Of a stretch of DNA of 64,000 nt, positions 32,634 through 41,430 are shown piece by piece. The stretch's first letter is position 1. Every line of letters starts with the position of its first letter. The position numbers and the translations under genes are program-made. Below the pieces are notes generated by a model. The model was given only the letters and a program-made list of their open reading frames with translations, was not told the origin of the DNA and searched no databases. The DNA is from Hymenobacter polaris (GTDB lineage Bacteria; Bacteroidota; Bacteroidia; Cytophagales; Hymenobacteraceae): the NCBI RefSeq assembly GCF_012927305.1, contig NZ_JABBGH010000003.1, positions 558,001 through 622,000 on the forward strand. The letters run 5' to 3'.

Positions 32634-33197
32634 TCAGATGGTCATAATCTCGGACTCCTTCTTGGTTAGCAGCTTTTCCACCTCGGCAATGTGCGCGTCG
32701 GTATAGCGCTGCACTTTGGCTTCGGCATCCTTCACGGCGTCTTCGGGCGCACCGTCTTTCTGCAGCTTGCGCAGCGCCTCGTTCACGTCTTTGCGAATAC
32801 TGCGCACGCGCACCTTGCCCGCCTCCGACTCATTTTTGGCTTGCTTCACCAGGTCGCGGCGGCGCTCCTCCGTCATGGGCGGAATATTGAGCCGCACCCC
32901 GTCGGCGTCCGACATGGGGTTCAGCCCGAGGTCGCTGTTGCGGATGGCTTTCACAATCTCAGCCACCATGTTCTTTTCCCACGGCTTGATGTGCAGCGAG
33001 CGGGCATCGGGAGCCGATACGTTGGCTACCTGCGCCAGGGGAGTGGGCGTGCCGTAGTAGTCAACGCGCAAGCTATCGAGCATGGCCGGCGAGGCCTTGC
33101 CCGCCCGAATGCGCGCCATCTCGACGCCTACGTGCGCCACAGCCTTGCCCATCGATTCTTCGGCGTCGCTGAGGTAGAATTGAATTTCTTCGTCCAT
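32634..33197 (-). CDS. frr: Ribosome recycling factor
   Basis: This 187-residue protein splits post-termination ribosomes together with EF-G. Motifs are MGKAVAHVGVEMARIRAGKA, SPAMLDSLRVDYYGTPTPLA, VSAPDARSLHIKPWEKNMV, LNPMSDADGVRLNIPPMTEE and the helical C-terminus with VRSIRKDVNEALRKLQKDGA. Length matches the family (185). It follows pyrH at 93 bases on the same strand, the conserved pyrH-frr order. Confidence 0.97.
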   Translation of the reverse strand: MDEEIQFYLSDAEESMGKAVAHVGVEMARIRAGKASPAMLDSLRVDYYGTPTPLAQVANVSAPDARSLHIKPWEKNMVAEIVKAIRNSDLGLNPMSDADGVRLNIPPMTEERRRDLVKQAKNESEAGKVRVRSIRKDVNEALRKLQKDGAPEDAVKDAEAKVQRYTDAHIAEVEKLLTKKESEIMTI

Positions 33198-33290
33198 CTT
33201 AACTAGTTGAAAATTAGCGGGTGTTTTTTGAGTAAAGGGAATAGCCAGCGCGTAGGTTCTAACTCCTAAGCCTCAAGCGCTCGGCAGGGC

Positions 33291-34049
33291 CTAGGCTTTG
33301 GGTGGGGCGGCGTGCTTCTCGCTGGGTTTGTAGGCCTGCCCATCCATCGTCACGAGCGTGCCCAGGTCTTCGCCGGCCATCAGGCGCTCTAGGTTGCCGG
33401 GCGTGTTCATATCAAAAACGATGATGGGCAGGTTATTTTCCTTGCACAGTGTGAAGGCCGTCATGTCCATCACCTTCAGGTTCTTCTCCATCACGTCGTC
33501 AAACGAGATGCGCGGGTAGCGCGTGGCGGTAGGGTCCTTTTCGGGGTCGGCGGTGTAGATGCCGTCCACGCGGGTGCCTTTTAGTACCACATCGGCCTCA
33601 ATTTCCACGGCCCGCAGCGAGGCCGCCGAATCGGTGGTGAAGTACGGCGAACCAATGCCAGCGCCAAAAATGACCACCCGGCCCTTTTCTAAGTGCCGTA
33701 GGGCCCGGCGGCGCACGTAGGGCTCGCACACCTGCTGAATGCTGAAGCCCGACAGCAGCCGCGTCGAAGCGCCCAGCTTTTCCAGCGCGCTCTGTAGGGC
33801 CATCGAGTTGATGACCGTGGCCAGCATGCCCATGTAGTCGCCCTGCACGCGGTCGAGGCCTACCTGCTCGGCCTGCACGCCCCGAAAAATATTGCCCCCA
33901 CCAATCACCACGGCCACCTGCACGCCCAAATCGGCGACGGACTTTACTTCGGTGGCGTATTGCATCAGGCGGTTGGCATCGATGCCGTATTGCTGCTCGC
34001 CCATCAGGGCCTCGCCGCTTAGCTTCAAAAGAATTCGGTTGTACTGCAC
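33291..34049 (-). CDS. pyrH: UMP kinase
   Basis: The 252-residue amino-acid-kinase-fold enzyme phosphorylates UMP to UDP and is hexameric in the family. Visible are NRILLKLSGEALMGEQQYGI, VAVVIGGGNIFRGVQAEQVG, DYMGMLATVINSMALQSALE, VVIFGAGIGSPYFTTDSAAS and VDGIYTADPEKDPTATRY. It carries a short charged C-terminal extension (KPSEKHAAPPKA). It precedes frr. Confidence 0.97.
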   Translation of the reverse strand: MQYNRILLKLSGEALMGEQQYGIDANRLMQYATEVKSVADLGVQVAVVIGGGNIFRGVQAEQVGLDRVQGDYMGMLATVINSMALQSALEKLGASTRLLSGFSIQQVCEPYVRRRALRHLEKGRVVIFGAGIGSPYFTTDSAASLRAVEIEADVVLKGTRVDGIYTADPEKDPTATRYPRISFDDVMEKNLKVMDMTAFTLCKENNLPIIVFDMNTPGNLERLMAGEDLGTLVTMDGQAYKPSEKHAAPPKA

Positions 34050-34160
34050 TGTGTAGGTAGCGGTTAGCTACTAGCTTGGGTGGAAATAAATGCCGCGTTA
34101 TACGCGTGGCAGCCTAGGGGCGCCAGGAGAGCGGCAAACGGGTAGTGGCCGGCGGGCAGC

Positions 34161-34664
34161 TTATGAAAACGCTACCAGCACCTGGCCCTTGGTCACGTTG
34201 TCGCGCGCGCTCACTTTTATGCTGCCAATAAGGCCGCCGGCGGGCGCTTTCAAAATATTTTCCATCTTCATAGCTTCCAGCACCAGCAGCGGGTCGCCCT
34301 TCTGCACCACTTGGCCGGGCTGCACGCGCACCTCTACAATGAGGCCGGGCATGGGTGCCTTCAGCTCGTTTACTTTAGCGGCAGCGGCGTTGCTGAGGCC
34401 TAGGCGGTCCAGCAGCTTATCAAGCTGGTCCTGGGCACGCAGGTCAAGGCGCTGGCCGTTGATTTTCAGGCTGAACGTCTTGGTGGCGTAGTCGGCGGCT
34501 AGCACCTCGACCGTGTACGCGCGCCCACCGTGCAGCACCTGGTAGCGGCCAGGGGCCAGTTCAGCTAGCTGCCAGTCAAAAGGTTGGCCGTTAAGGGTAA
34601 CGGCCGCAGGGCCCCGAAAATCAACTTCCCAGCCGTGGGCCAGGCCAGTGCTAATGGTGAGCAT
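34161..34664 (-). CDS. Biotin/lipoyl-attachment (biotin carboxyl carrier-like) protein
   Basis: This 167-residue protein ends in a biotinyl domain with the biotinylation motif EAMKMEN (Lys133) in the usual hammerhead context (LKAPMPGLIVEVRVQPGQVV, KGDPLLVLEAMKMENILKAP). Residues 1-95 are a beta-rich N-terminal domain similar to the region before the biotin domain in acyl-CoA carboxylase alpha chains. It is probably the carrier of a propionyl- or acetyl-CoA carboxylase, but no carboxylase subunit is nearby. The start 34664 is chosen over 34712 because a near-consensus -7 element (TACCTTTA read leftward, 34698-34705) lies between. Confidence 0.82.
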   Translation of the reverse strand: MLTISTGLAHGWEVDFRGPAAVTLNGQPFDWQLAELAPGRYQVLHGGRAYTVEVLAADYATKTFSLKINGQRLDLRAQDQLDKLLDRLGLSNAAAAKVNELKAPMPGLIVEVRVQPGQVVQKGDPLLVLEAMKMENILKAPAGGLIGSIKVSARDNVTKGQVLVAFS

Positions 34665-34762
34665 AGGAGGAGGCGGCCCTACCGGCCGAAATGGGGTTAA
34701 AGGTACGCGCAATCTTAAATTCGCCCAGAATACCCCAGCGTTTCTCCGGCTGGCGTTCTGTT

Positions 34763-37336
34763 ATGCGTATTTCCGTCCTAGTTATTATTGGTTTAGTATT
34801 ACTGGCTGATTTTTCGGCAGTTGGGCAAGCTCGCAAAAGCTCAGCCTCCGCAACCTCCAAGCGGACGTCGGCCACTAAAATTCCCGTGCCTCCGCCGGCT
34901 CCCGTTATTACCGTGCCTGCCTGGCTGCCGCCCGATGCCCCCTACCAGCCCGCCGCCCCCCAACTCACCGACCTAGTAGATACCAAGCTCGACGTGCGCT
35001 TCGACTATGCCCACCAGTATCTGCTAGGCACAGCCACGCTCACGGTGCACGCGCATTTTTACCCGCAGCGCGCCTTAGTGCTCAATGCCAAGGGCTTCGA
35101 TATTAAGAGCGTGCAGCTCCTAGGGTCTGCGTCGCCCAAAACCCTGCCGTATACCTACGACGGCCGCCAGCTTACCATAGCGCTCGACCGCGCCTACCCA
35201 CGTGGCCAAAATTACCAAGTGCGTATTGGCTACGTGGCCAAGCCCAATGAGCTACCCGCGGGAGGCAGTGCGGCCATCACCTCTGATAAGGGTTTATACT
35301 TCATCAACCCCCTAGGGAAAGAGCCTACTAAGCCTCGCCAAATCTGGACCCAGGGCGAGACGCAAAGCAATTCCTGCTGGTTTCCTACCATCGACCATCC
35401 CAACCAGCGCATGACGCAGGAAATAGCGCTCACGGTGGAGGATAAGTTTAAAACACTTTCGAATGGCTTGTTGGTGAGTTCGCGCAAAAACGCCGACGGC
35501 ACCCGCACCGATACCTGGCGGCAAGGGCTTTCGGCGGCGCCCTATCTCACGATGCTGGCAGTGGGCGACTTCGCGGTAGTGCCCGATACCTGGCGCGGCA
35601 AGGCGGTAGACTACTACGTGGAGCCTAGGTACGCTGGCACGGCCAAAGCCATCTTCGGCCACACGCCCGAGATGATGGAATTTTTTTCCAAAAAGCTCGG
35701 CGTGGATTTTCCGTGGGAGAAGTACGCCCAAATTGCCGTGCGCGACTACGTGAGCGGTGCCATGGAGAATACCACCGCCACGGTGCACGGCGCGGCCATC
35801 CAGGGCACTCGCCGCGAGTTGCTCGACATGCCTTACGAAACTTCTGAGTCAGTTATCGCCCACGAGCTGTTTCACCACTGGTTTGGCGACCTCGTGACGT
35901 GCGAAGCCTGGAGCAACCTGCCCCTTAACGAGAGCTTCGCCAACTATGCGCAGTACTTGTGGGCCGAGCACGAATATGGCCCCGACCAGGCCGCCCTGGT
36001 GCAGCAGCAAGACCTCGCCCACTACCTCGAAGAAGCCGAGGCCAAGCGCGTGCCGCTCATTCGCCCGCACTATGAAAACCGCGAGGACATGTTCGACCGC
36101 CACTCGTATGAGAAGGGCGGCCGGGTGTTGCATATGCTGCGCCAGCAGGTAGGCGACGATGCCTTTTTCGCCAGCCTCAACCGATACCTGACGCAGAATA
36201 AGTTTAGCGCCGTCGATATCAGCCGTTTACGCGTGGCCTTCGAAGAAACCACTGGCGAAGACCTAGGGTGGTTTTTCGACCAATGGTTCATGCAGCGCGG
36301 CCATCCCGAATTGAAAGTGACGCACACCTATGCCAACGGCCAGGTGTTGCTGCGCGTGCAGCAAGTGCAGGATACCCTGTTCCAACCGGTATATCGGTTG
36401 CCCACCACGGTCACCGTCTGGCAAAAGGAAAAGCCGCTCGACCACCGTATTCTCATCACCAAAGCCGACCAAACATTTGCCTTTCCGGCCGCCGAAACGC
36501 CCCCATTGGTTAAGTTCGACAGCGAGGGCCAGCTGCTAGCCCAACTGGATGAGCAGCGCACGCAAGAAGAGCTGCTGTTTCAATTTTACCACGCCAAGGG
36601 TTACCTGCAAAAGTATGAGGTGTTGGATGAGCTGCAGAATAAAACAACGGACTTCGCTGTAAGCGGACTGATGCGCAACGCACTGCAAGACAAGTTCTTT
36701 GCTATTCGGCGCGCTGCCCTCGACCACTTGCGCGGCTACCACGGCCCCACGGCTAATACGGTCCGCTCCGAGATTCAGCGCCTTGCCACCACCGACCCTA
36801 GCAGTGCCGTGCGGGCCCAGGCGCTTATTACGTTGGCCAGCTTCTCCAACGAGAACTTTCTTACTACCTACCAGGCTGCTCTGCGCGACAGCTCTTACCT
36901 GGTGGAAGCCGCCGCAGTAGAAGCCTTGGCGAAGATGCCTACCCCGGCCACCGTGCGCTCCCAGCTCGCGGCCCTCGAAACCACTCCTAATACCGGTTTG
37001 GTAGTGGCGTTGGCCAGCTACTACGCCCAGCGTGGCACCATCGACCAGTATACCTGGTACCTGCGCCGCCTGCCCGACCTCACCGATAACGACCTTTACG
37101 CCTACCTACCCGCTTTCGGTACGTTCATGGTGCAAATGCCCGTCATCGAGCGCGAGCGCGGCCTCCAGATACTGGAGGATATGGCCCGGCGCCACCCGCA
37201 GTACATTGTGCGCCTAGGGGCCTACCGCGGGCTGCTGAACCTGATGCCTAGTCAACCTGACCTAAAATCCAAGCTACTGGATATCAAAACCAAAGAGACG
37301 GACGAACGCCTTAAAGCTTTTTACAACTTAATGTAG
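34763..37336 (+). CDS. M1-family metallo-aminopeptidase
   Basis: The 857-residue zinc aminopeptidase has a signal peptide (ISVLVIIGLVLLADFSAVGQ), so it is periplasmic or outer-membrane associated. The substrate-recognition motif appears as SGAMENTTATVHG and the zinc site as HELFHHWFGDLVTCEAWSNL followed by NESFANY (HExxH plus the third ligand Glu). YEKGGRVLHMLRQQVGDDAF holds the catalytic Tyr region. The last 300 residues contain HEAT-like helices (RRAALDHLRGYHGPT, SSAVRAQALITLASFSNENF). The ATG 34763 starts the signal peptide exactly. It is monocistronic. Confidence 0.93.
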   Translation: MRISVLVIIGLVLLADFSAVGQARKSSASATSKRTSATKIPVPPPAPVITVPAWLPPDAPYQPAAPQLTDLVDTKLDVRFDYAHQYLLGTATLTVHAHFYPQRALVLNAKGFDIKSVQLLGSASPKTLPYTYDGRQLTIALDRAYPRGQNYQVRIGYVAKPNELPAGGSAAITSDKGLYFINPLGKEPTKPRQIWTQGETQSNSCWFPTIDHPNQRMTQEIALTVEDKFKTLSNGLLVSSRKNADGTRTDTWRQGLSAAPYLTMLAVGDFAVVPDTWRGKAVDYYVEPRYAGTAKAIFGHTPEMMEFFSKKLGVDFPWEKYAQIAVRDYVSGAMENTTATVHGAAIQGTRRELLDMPYETSESVIAHELFHHWFGDLVTCEAWSNLPLNESFANYAQYLWAEHEYGPDQAALVQQQDLAHYLEEAEAKRVPLIRPHYENREDMFDRHSYEKGGRVLHMLRQQVGDDAFFASLNRYLTQNKFSAVDISRLRVAFEETTGEDLGWFFDQWFMQRGHPELKVTHTYANGQVLLRVQQVQDTLFQPVYRLPTTVTVWQKEKPLDHRILITKADQTFAFPAAETPPLVKFDSEGQLLAQLDEQRTQEELLFQFYHAKGYLQKYEVLDELQNKTTDFAVSGLMRNALQDKFFAIRRAALDHLRGYHGPTANTVRSEIQRLATTDPSSAVRAQALITLASFSNENFLTTYQAALRDSSYLVEAAAVEALAKMPTPATVRSQLAALETTPNTGLVVALASYYAQRGTIDQYTWYLRRLPDLTDNDLYAYLPAFGTFMVQMPVIERERGLQILEDMARRHPQYIVRLGAYRGLLNLMPSQPDLKSKLLDIKTKETDERLKAFYNLM

Positions 37337-37395
37337 GAACTGCGGCTGCTAAAGGTTGTTCAGATACGTGGCAGTAAAAAATTTCTGGCCAATTG

Positions 37396-37426
37396 TTGGT
37401 GCCTTTCCGAAAAAGCCGTACTTTTG
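37396..37426 (+). promoter_or_regulatory. Promoter of the tRNA-Tyr/Gly/Thr-tuf unit
   Basis: TTG (37396-37398) and TACTTTTG (37419-37426) are 20 bases apart. The first tRNA starts 41 bases further on. No second promoter is seen before tuf, so the three tRNAs and tuf are probably one transcript. Confidence 0.82.
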
Positions 37427-37467
37427 CGTCTCAAATCCAGCAAACGGCCGGTTTTGAAATAAAAAAC

Positions 37468-37547
37468 GGGGGTATCGCATAGCGGCAATTGCGGGTGACT
37501 GTAACTCACCTCCTTCGGGTTCATAGGTTCGAGTCCTGTTACCCCCA
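37468..37547 (+). tRNA. tRNA-Tyr (anticodon GTA)
   Basis: The acceptor GGGGGTA pairs with TACCCCC (37540-37546) and the discriminator is A. The anticodon arm GGTGA-CTGTAAC-TCACC has GTA at 37501-37503. A class II variable arm (TCC-TTCG-GGT) and a T arm with GGTTCGAGTCC complete the fold. CCA is not encoded. Confidence 0.96.
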
Positions 37548-37567
37548 CGTATTTTTTGAGGCCATCT

Positions 37568-37640
37568 GCGGGAGTAGCTCAGTTGGTAGAGCGGCAGCCT
37601 TCCAAGCTGCAGGTCGCGGGTTCGAACCTCGTCTCCCGCT
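37568..37640 (+). tRNA. tRNA-Gly (anticodon TCC)
   Basis: Acceptor GCGGGAG pairs with CTCCCGC (37633-37639), discriminator T. D arm GCTCAGTTGGTAGAGC, anticodon arm with TCC at 37601-37603, T arm GCGGGTTCGAACCTCGT. CCA is not encoded. Confidence 0.96.
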
Positions 37641-37681
37641 CTCGGATGCTAGTCCACAGCTGGCATATAAGTTTAGCATAA

Positions 37682-37753
<72 letters not shown>

Positions 37754-37915
37754 CAACAGTTACGGAACTACCCACCCCTAGGGTGGGTTAGGGCCGGGTC
37801 GGTAGGAGAAGCGATACACAGTATAAGCCTGCAATAGGCCCAGCTGGGTTTCGCTTTCTTGCCATATAGGCCTCCTGTTTTTCCCAGTTAATTCCCCTTT
37901 TTTTACTTCTTTACA

Positions 37916-39106
37916 ATGGCTAAAGAGAATTTCGACCGGTCCAAGCCGCACGTAAACATCGGCACCATCGGCCACGTTGACCACGGCAAGACGACCCTGA
38001 CCGCGGCTATCACCACGGTTCTGGCTAACCAGGGCCTGGCCGAAAAGCGCGACTTCTCCTCGATTGACAATGCTCCCGAGGAAAAAGAGCGTGGTATCAC
38101 TATTAACACCGCGCACGTAGAGTACGCCACCGCTAACCGTCACTACGCCCACGTTGACTGCCCCGGTCACGCTGACTACGTGAAGAACATGGTAACCGGT
38201 GCTGCCCAGATGGACGGTGCTATCCTTGTAGTAGCTGCTACCGACGGCCCGATGCCCCAGACCCGTGAGCACATCCTGCTTGCCCGTCAGGTAGGTGTTC
38301 CTCAGCTGGTGGTGTTCATGAACAAGGTGGACATGGTGGATGACCCCGAGCTGCTCGAGCTGGTAGAAATGGAAATCCGCGAACTGCTGTCGTTCTACAA
38401 CTTCGACGGCGATAATATCCCCGTTATCCAGGGCTCGGCCCTAGGCGGCCTGAACGGCGATGCCAACTGGGTTCCCAAAATCAACGAGCTGATGGACGCG
38501 GTTGACTCGTTCATTCCGATTCCTGCTCGTCTGACTGACCTGCCCTTCCTGATGCCGGTGGAAGACGTGTTCTCGATTACCGGCCGCGGCACCGTGGCTA
38601 CCGGTCGTATCGAGCGCGGTATCATCAACTCGGGCGAGCAAGTGGACATTCTCGGGATGGGCGCTGCCGAAGGTCTGAAGTCGACGGTAACGGGTGTGGA
38701 GATGTTCCGCAAAATCCTGGACCGTGGCGAAGCTGGTGACAACGTAGGTCTGCTGCTCCGCGGTATTGAGAAAGAAGCCATCCGTCGCGGCATGGTTATC
38801 TGCAAGCCCGGCTCGGTGAAGCCTCACCAGAAGTTTAAGGCTGAGGTGTACGTACTCTCGAAAGAGGAAGGCGGTCGTCACACTCCGTTCTTCAACAACT
38901 ACCGTCCGCAGTTCTATCTGCGTACCACCGACGTTACCGGTATCATCTCGCTGCCCGAGGGCGTTGAAATGGTAATGCCCGGCGACAACATCACCATCAC
39001 GGTTGAGCTTATCAACAAGGTGGCAATGGAGAAAGGCCTGCGTTTCGCTATCCGCGAAGGCGGCCGTACGGTAGGTGCCGGTCAAGTAACCGAAATCCTC
39101 GACTAA
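37916..39106 (+). CDS. tuf: Elongation factor Tu
   Basis: The 396-residue GTPase delivers aminoacyl-tRNA to the ribosome. GTP-binding motifs are GHVDHGKTTL (residues 19-28), the DCPGHADYVKNM switch II segment, and NKVDMVDD. RGITINTAHVEY is the switch I effector loop and the C-terminal domain 3 ends GAGQVTEILD. Codon use is strongly biased to CGT/GGT, as expected at very high expression. It lies after three tRNAs, as in other Bacteroidota. In the loop before it, CCCACCC-CTA-GGGTGGG (37769-37788) forms a short hairpin. Confidence 0.98.
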   Translation: MAKENFDRSKPHVNIGTIGHVDHGKTTLTAAITTVLANQGLAEKRDFSSIDNAPEEKERGITINTAHVEYATANRHYAHVDCPGHADYVKNMVTGAAQMDGAILVVAATDGPMPQTREHILLARQVGVPQLVVFMNKVDMVDDPELLELVEMEIRELLSFYNFDGDNIPVIQGSALGGLNGDANWVPKINELMDAVDSFIPIPARLTDLPFLMPVEDVFSITGRGTVATGRIERGIINSGEQVDILGMGAAEGLKSTVTGVEMFRKILDRGEAGDNVGLLLRGIEKEAIRRGMVICKPGSVKPHQKFKAEVYVLSKEEGGRHTPFFNNYRPQFYLRTTDVTGIISLPEGVEMVMPGDNITITVELINKVAMEKGLRFAIREGGRTVGAGQVTEILD

Positions 39107-39126
39107 GTATAGCTTAGATTACTAAT

Positions 39127-39164
39127 AAAAGGCGCCCCTGAGTAATCGGGGGCGCCTTTTGTAT
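39127..39164 (+). terminator. Terminator of tuf
   Basis: AAAAGGCGCCCC (39127-39138) pairs perfectly with GGGGCGCCTTTT (39149-39160). It lies 21 bases after the tuf stop. Confidence 0.92.
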
Positions 39165-39172
39165 AAAAAGGC

Positions 39173-39203
39173 TTGCTAGTTAAGCAGCTTTTTCATACCT
39201 TTG
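39173..39203 (+). promoter_or_regulatory. Promoter of tRNA-Trp-secE-nusG-rplK operon
   Basis: TTG (39173-39175), a 20-base spacer and TACCTTTG (39196-39203). The tRNA begins 40 bases downstream. No further match to the consensus appears before rplK, so this promoter probably drives the whole secE-to-rplL series. Confidence 0.82.
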
Positions 39204-39243
39204 CACTCCCTTTGGCAAATAGTGGCAATAGGGACCTGTTTAC

Positions 39244-39317
39244 ACGAGTGTAGTTCAAGGGTAGAATAGAGGTCTCCAAAACCTTTGATGGGAGTTCGAA
39301 TCTCTCCACTCGTGCCA
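39244..39317 (+). tRNA. tRNA-Trp (anticodon CCA)
   Basis: Acceptor ACGAGTG pairs with CACTCGT (39307-39313), discriminator G as expected for Trp. The anticodon CCA is at 39276-39278 in AGGT-CTCCAAA-ACCT. T arm GGGAGTTCGAATCTCTC. Unlike the three tRNAs upstream of tuf, the 3' CCA (39315-39317) is encoded. Confidence 0.95.
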
Positions 39318-39370
39318 CTTGGGCCGCCGCTGGCGGCTCTTTTTTACGCCCTCAACGGCTTGATTGCGAC

Positions 39371-39568
39371 ATGGCTAAGCTGAACAACTATTTCCGCGAT
39401 ACTATCGAGGAAATGCGTTACAACGTAACGTGGCCCTCGACTACTGAGCTGCAAAAGAGTGCTGGTTTGGTGCTCTTGGGTTCTTTGGTTTTCGCCGCAG
39501 TGGTAGGATTGATGGACGTGAGCTTTAACTCCATTCTGCAAGCTTTCTACACTTCGTTTGCCCGCTAG
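39371..39568 (+). CDS. secE: Preprotein translocase subunit SecE
   Basis: A 65-residue single-span membrane protein of the SecYEG channel. It has the conserved amphipathic helix with EEMRYNVTWPSTTELQKSAG, followed by one membrane helix (LVLLGSLVFAAVVGLMDVSF). This is the short single-helix form usual outside enterobacteria. It lies between tRNA-Trp and nusG. Confidence 0.95.
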   Translation: MAKLNNYFRDTIEEMRYNVTWPSTTELQKSAGLVLLGSLVFAAVVGLMDVSFNSILQAFYTSFAR

Positions 39569-39580
39569 GCTAGTAAAACA

Positions 39581-40138
39581 ATGGCTGAGCTAAAATGGTA
39601 CGTGGTGCGCTCGGTGAGCGGCCAGGAGAAGAAGGCAAAGACGTACATGGAAACCGAAATTGGCCGGCACAACTTGCAAGAGTTGCTGCCGCAAGTGCTG
39701 ATTCCGGTTGAAAAGGTATTCGAGATGCGCAATGGTAAAAAGCGCGTGCGCGAACGTAATCTATACCCCGGCTACATTATTATCCATTCGGATTTGACGC
39801 ACGGCGAGGTGCAAAATATTATCACCTCTACGCCGGGCGTAATTGGCTTTCTAGGGGATAAGGAAACCAAAACAACCAATGCTAAGCCAGTTCCACTATC
39901 GCTGAATGAGGTGAATCGCCTCCTAGGGGTGGTAGATGAGGCAGAAGAGAAATCGGCTGAACTCGAAACTCCCTTTACTGTGGGCGAACTGGTTAAAGTC
40001 ATAGATGGCCCCTTCAATGGCTTTAGCGGCAACGTGAATGAGGTATTCGAGGAGCGCAAAAAGCTTAACGTTATCGTGAAGATTTTTGGCCGCGCGCAGC
40101 CAGTAGAACTAAGCTATACTCAAGTAGAAAAAGAGTAA
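39581..40138 (+). CDS. nusG: Transcription termination/antitermination protein NusG
   Basis: The 185-residue protein has an NGN domain (KWYVVRSVSGQEKKAKTYME; KRVRERNLYPGYIIIHSDLT; TPGVIGFLGDK) and a C-terminal KOW domain (FTVGELVKVIDGPFNGFSGN). NusG binds RNA polymerase and links it to ribosomes or Rho. It starts 13 bases after secE and precedes the L11 operon. Confidence 0.97.
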   Translation: MAELKWYVVRSVSGQEKKAKTYMETEIGRHNLQELLPQVLIPVEKVFEMRNGKKRVRERNLYPGYIIIHSDLTHGEVQNIITSTPGVIGFLGDKETKTTNAKPVPLSLNEVNRLLGVVDEAEEKSAELETPFTVGELVKVIDGPFNGFSGNVNEVFEERKKLNVIVKIFGRAQPVELSYTQVEKE

Positions 40139-40252
40139 CTAACAATACACGTCACTCGGCATCCACTCCGGCCGGGCGGGGCTTCCACTAGGGGTATTTT
40201 TTACTGAGGTGCGAGCGAGTTACGTCGCTTGAGCCACAGCTTTACAAACCAA

Positions 40253-40696
40253 ATGGCCAAAGAAATTAGAGGTTACCTGAAACTTCAGGTAAAGGGAGGC
40301 GCGGCGAATCCTGCCCCGCCAATTGGACCTGCGCTTGGTAGTAAAGGCTTAAACATCATGGAATTTTGCAAGCAATTCAACGCTCGCACCCAAGATAAAG
40401 CCGGCCAAGTTTGCCCTGTCCTGATTACCATGTACACCGACAAGTCGTTTGACTTCGTCATCAAGACCCCGCCGGTGCCGGTGCTCCTTATGGATGCCGC
40501 TAAGCTGCAGGGCGGCTCGAAAGAGCCGAACCGCAACAAGGTAGGTTCGGTAACCTGGGACCAAGTGCGCACGATTGCCGAAACCAAAATGCCCGACCTC
40601 AACGCCTTTAAGGTAGAGTCGGCCATGAAGCAAGTAGCCGGCACGGCTCGCAGCATGGGTATCACCGTGAAGGGCGACTCGCCTTTTGCTGAATAA
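40253..40696 (+). CDS. rplK: 50S ribosomal protein L11
   Basis: The 147-residue protein binds 23S rRNA at the GTPase centre. MAKEIRGYLKLQVKGGAANP, PPIGPALGSKGLNIMEFCKQ and SPPVPVLL-like KTPPVPVLLMDAAKLQGGSK identify it. The start 40253 replaces an upstream in-frame codon at 40229 because L11 begins at MAKEI. The 114-base gap after nusG shows no promoter and no strong hairpin. Confidence 0.97.
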   Translation: MAKEIRGYLKLQVKGGAANPAPPIGPALGSKGLNIMEFCKQFNARTQDKAGQVCPVLITMYTDKSFDFVIKTPPVPVLLMDAAKLQGGSKEPNRNKVGSVTWDQVRTIAETKMPDLNAFKVESAMKQVAGTARSMGITVKGDSPFAE

Positions 40697-40716
40697 CTAA
40701 CCGGAGGACATACACA

Positions 40717-41415
40717 ATGGCAGCAATCAGCAAAAAGCGCAAGGAAGCCCTTGCCAAACATGACTTAACACAGGTGCGTAGCCTGCTCGAAGCCGCGCAA
40801 GTAGTGAAGGATATCACCTTCACCAAATTTGATGCTTCGGTTGATATTGACGTACGCCTCGGTGTAGACCCCCGTAAAGCCGACCAAATGGTGCGTGGCG
40901 TAGCTACGCTGCCCCACGGTACCGGCAAAACTGTGCGGGTGCTGGCTCTGGTAACGCCTGATAAAGAGGCTGAAGCCACCGCCGCCGGCGCCGATTTTGT
41001 GGGTCTCGACGACTATATCTCGAAAATCGAGAAGGGCTGGACTGATGTAGACGTGATTATCACGATGCCCTCAGTAATGGCAAAGGTGGGCCGTCTAGGC
41101 CGGGTACTAGGTCCACGTGGCCTGATGCCTAACCCAAAATCGGGTACTGTGACTACGGACGTAGCAAAGGCTGTGCAGGAAGTGAAAGCCGGTAAAATCG
41201 ACTTTAAAGTTGATAAAACTGGCATTATCCACTGCTCGGTTGGCAAAGTATCGTTTGACCCCAGCAAATTGGCTGAGAACGCGTTAGAGGTCATCCAGAC
41301 CCTAGGCCGTTTGAAGCCATCGTCGTCGAAAGGTACTTACATCCGCAGCATCACGCTCAGCAGCACCATGTCGCCGGGTGTACCCGTAGACAGCACCGTT
41401 TCTTCCGCTAGCTAA
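40717..41415 (+). CDS. rplA: 50S ribosomal protein L1
   Basis: The 232-residue L1-stalk protein has TFTKFDASVDIDVRLGVDPR, VRGVATLPHGTGKTVRVL, RVLGPRGLMPNPKSGTVTTD and FKVDKTGIIHCSVGKVSF. GGA in the preceding AACCGGAGGACAT is one of the few Shine-Dalgarno-like stretches in the window. It lies 20 bases after rplK. Confidence 0.97.
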   Translation: MAAISKKRKEALAKHDLTQVRSLLEAAQVVKDITFTKFDASVDIDVRLGVDPRKADQMVRGVATLPHGTGKTVRVLALVTPDKEAEATAAGADFVGLDDYISKIEKGWTDVDVIITMPSVMAKVGRLGRVLGPRGLMPNPKSGTVTTDVAKAVQEVKAGKIDFKVDKTGIIHCSVGKVSFDPSKLAENALEVIQTLGRLKPSSSKGTYIRSITLSSTMSPGVPVDSTVSSAS

Positions 41416-41430
41416 TTAAATCAACCAACC

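Noticed and set aside
40139..40252. nusG-rplK spacer considered as an L1-binding or other ribosomal leader
   Set aside because: 114 bases with only a weak GC-rich stem and no promoter match; I see no recognisable leader motif.
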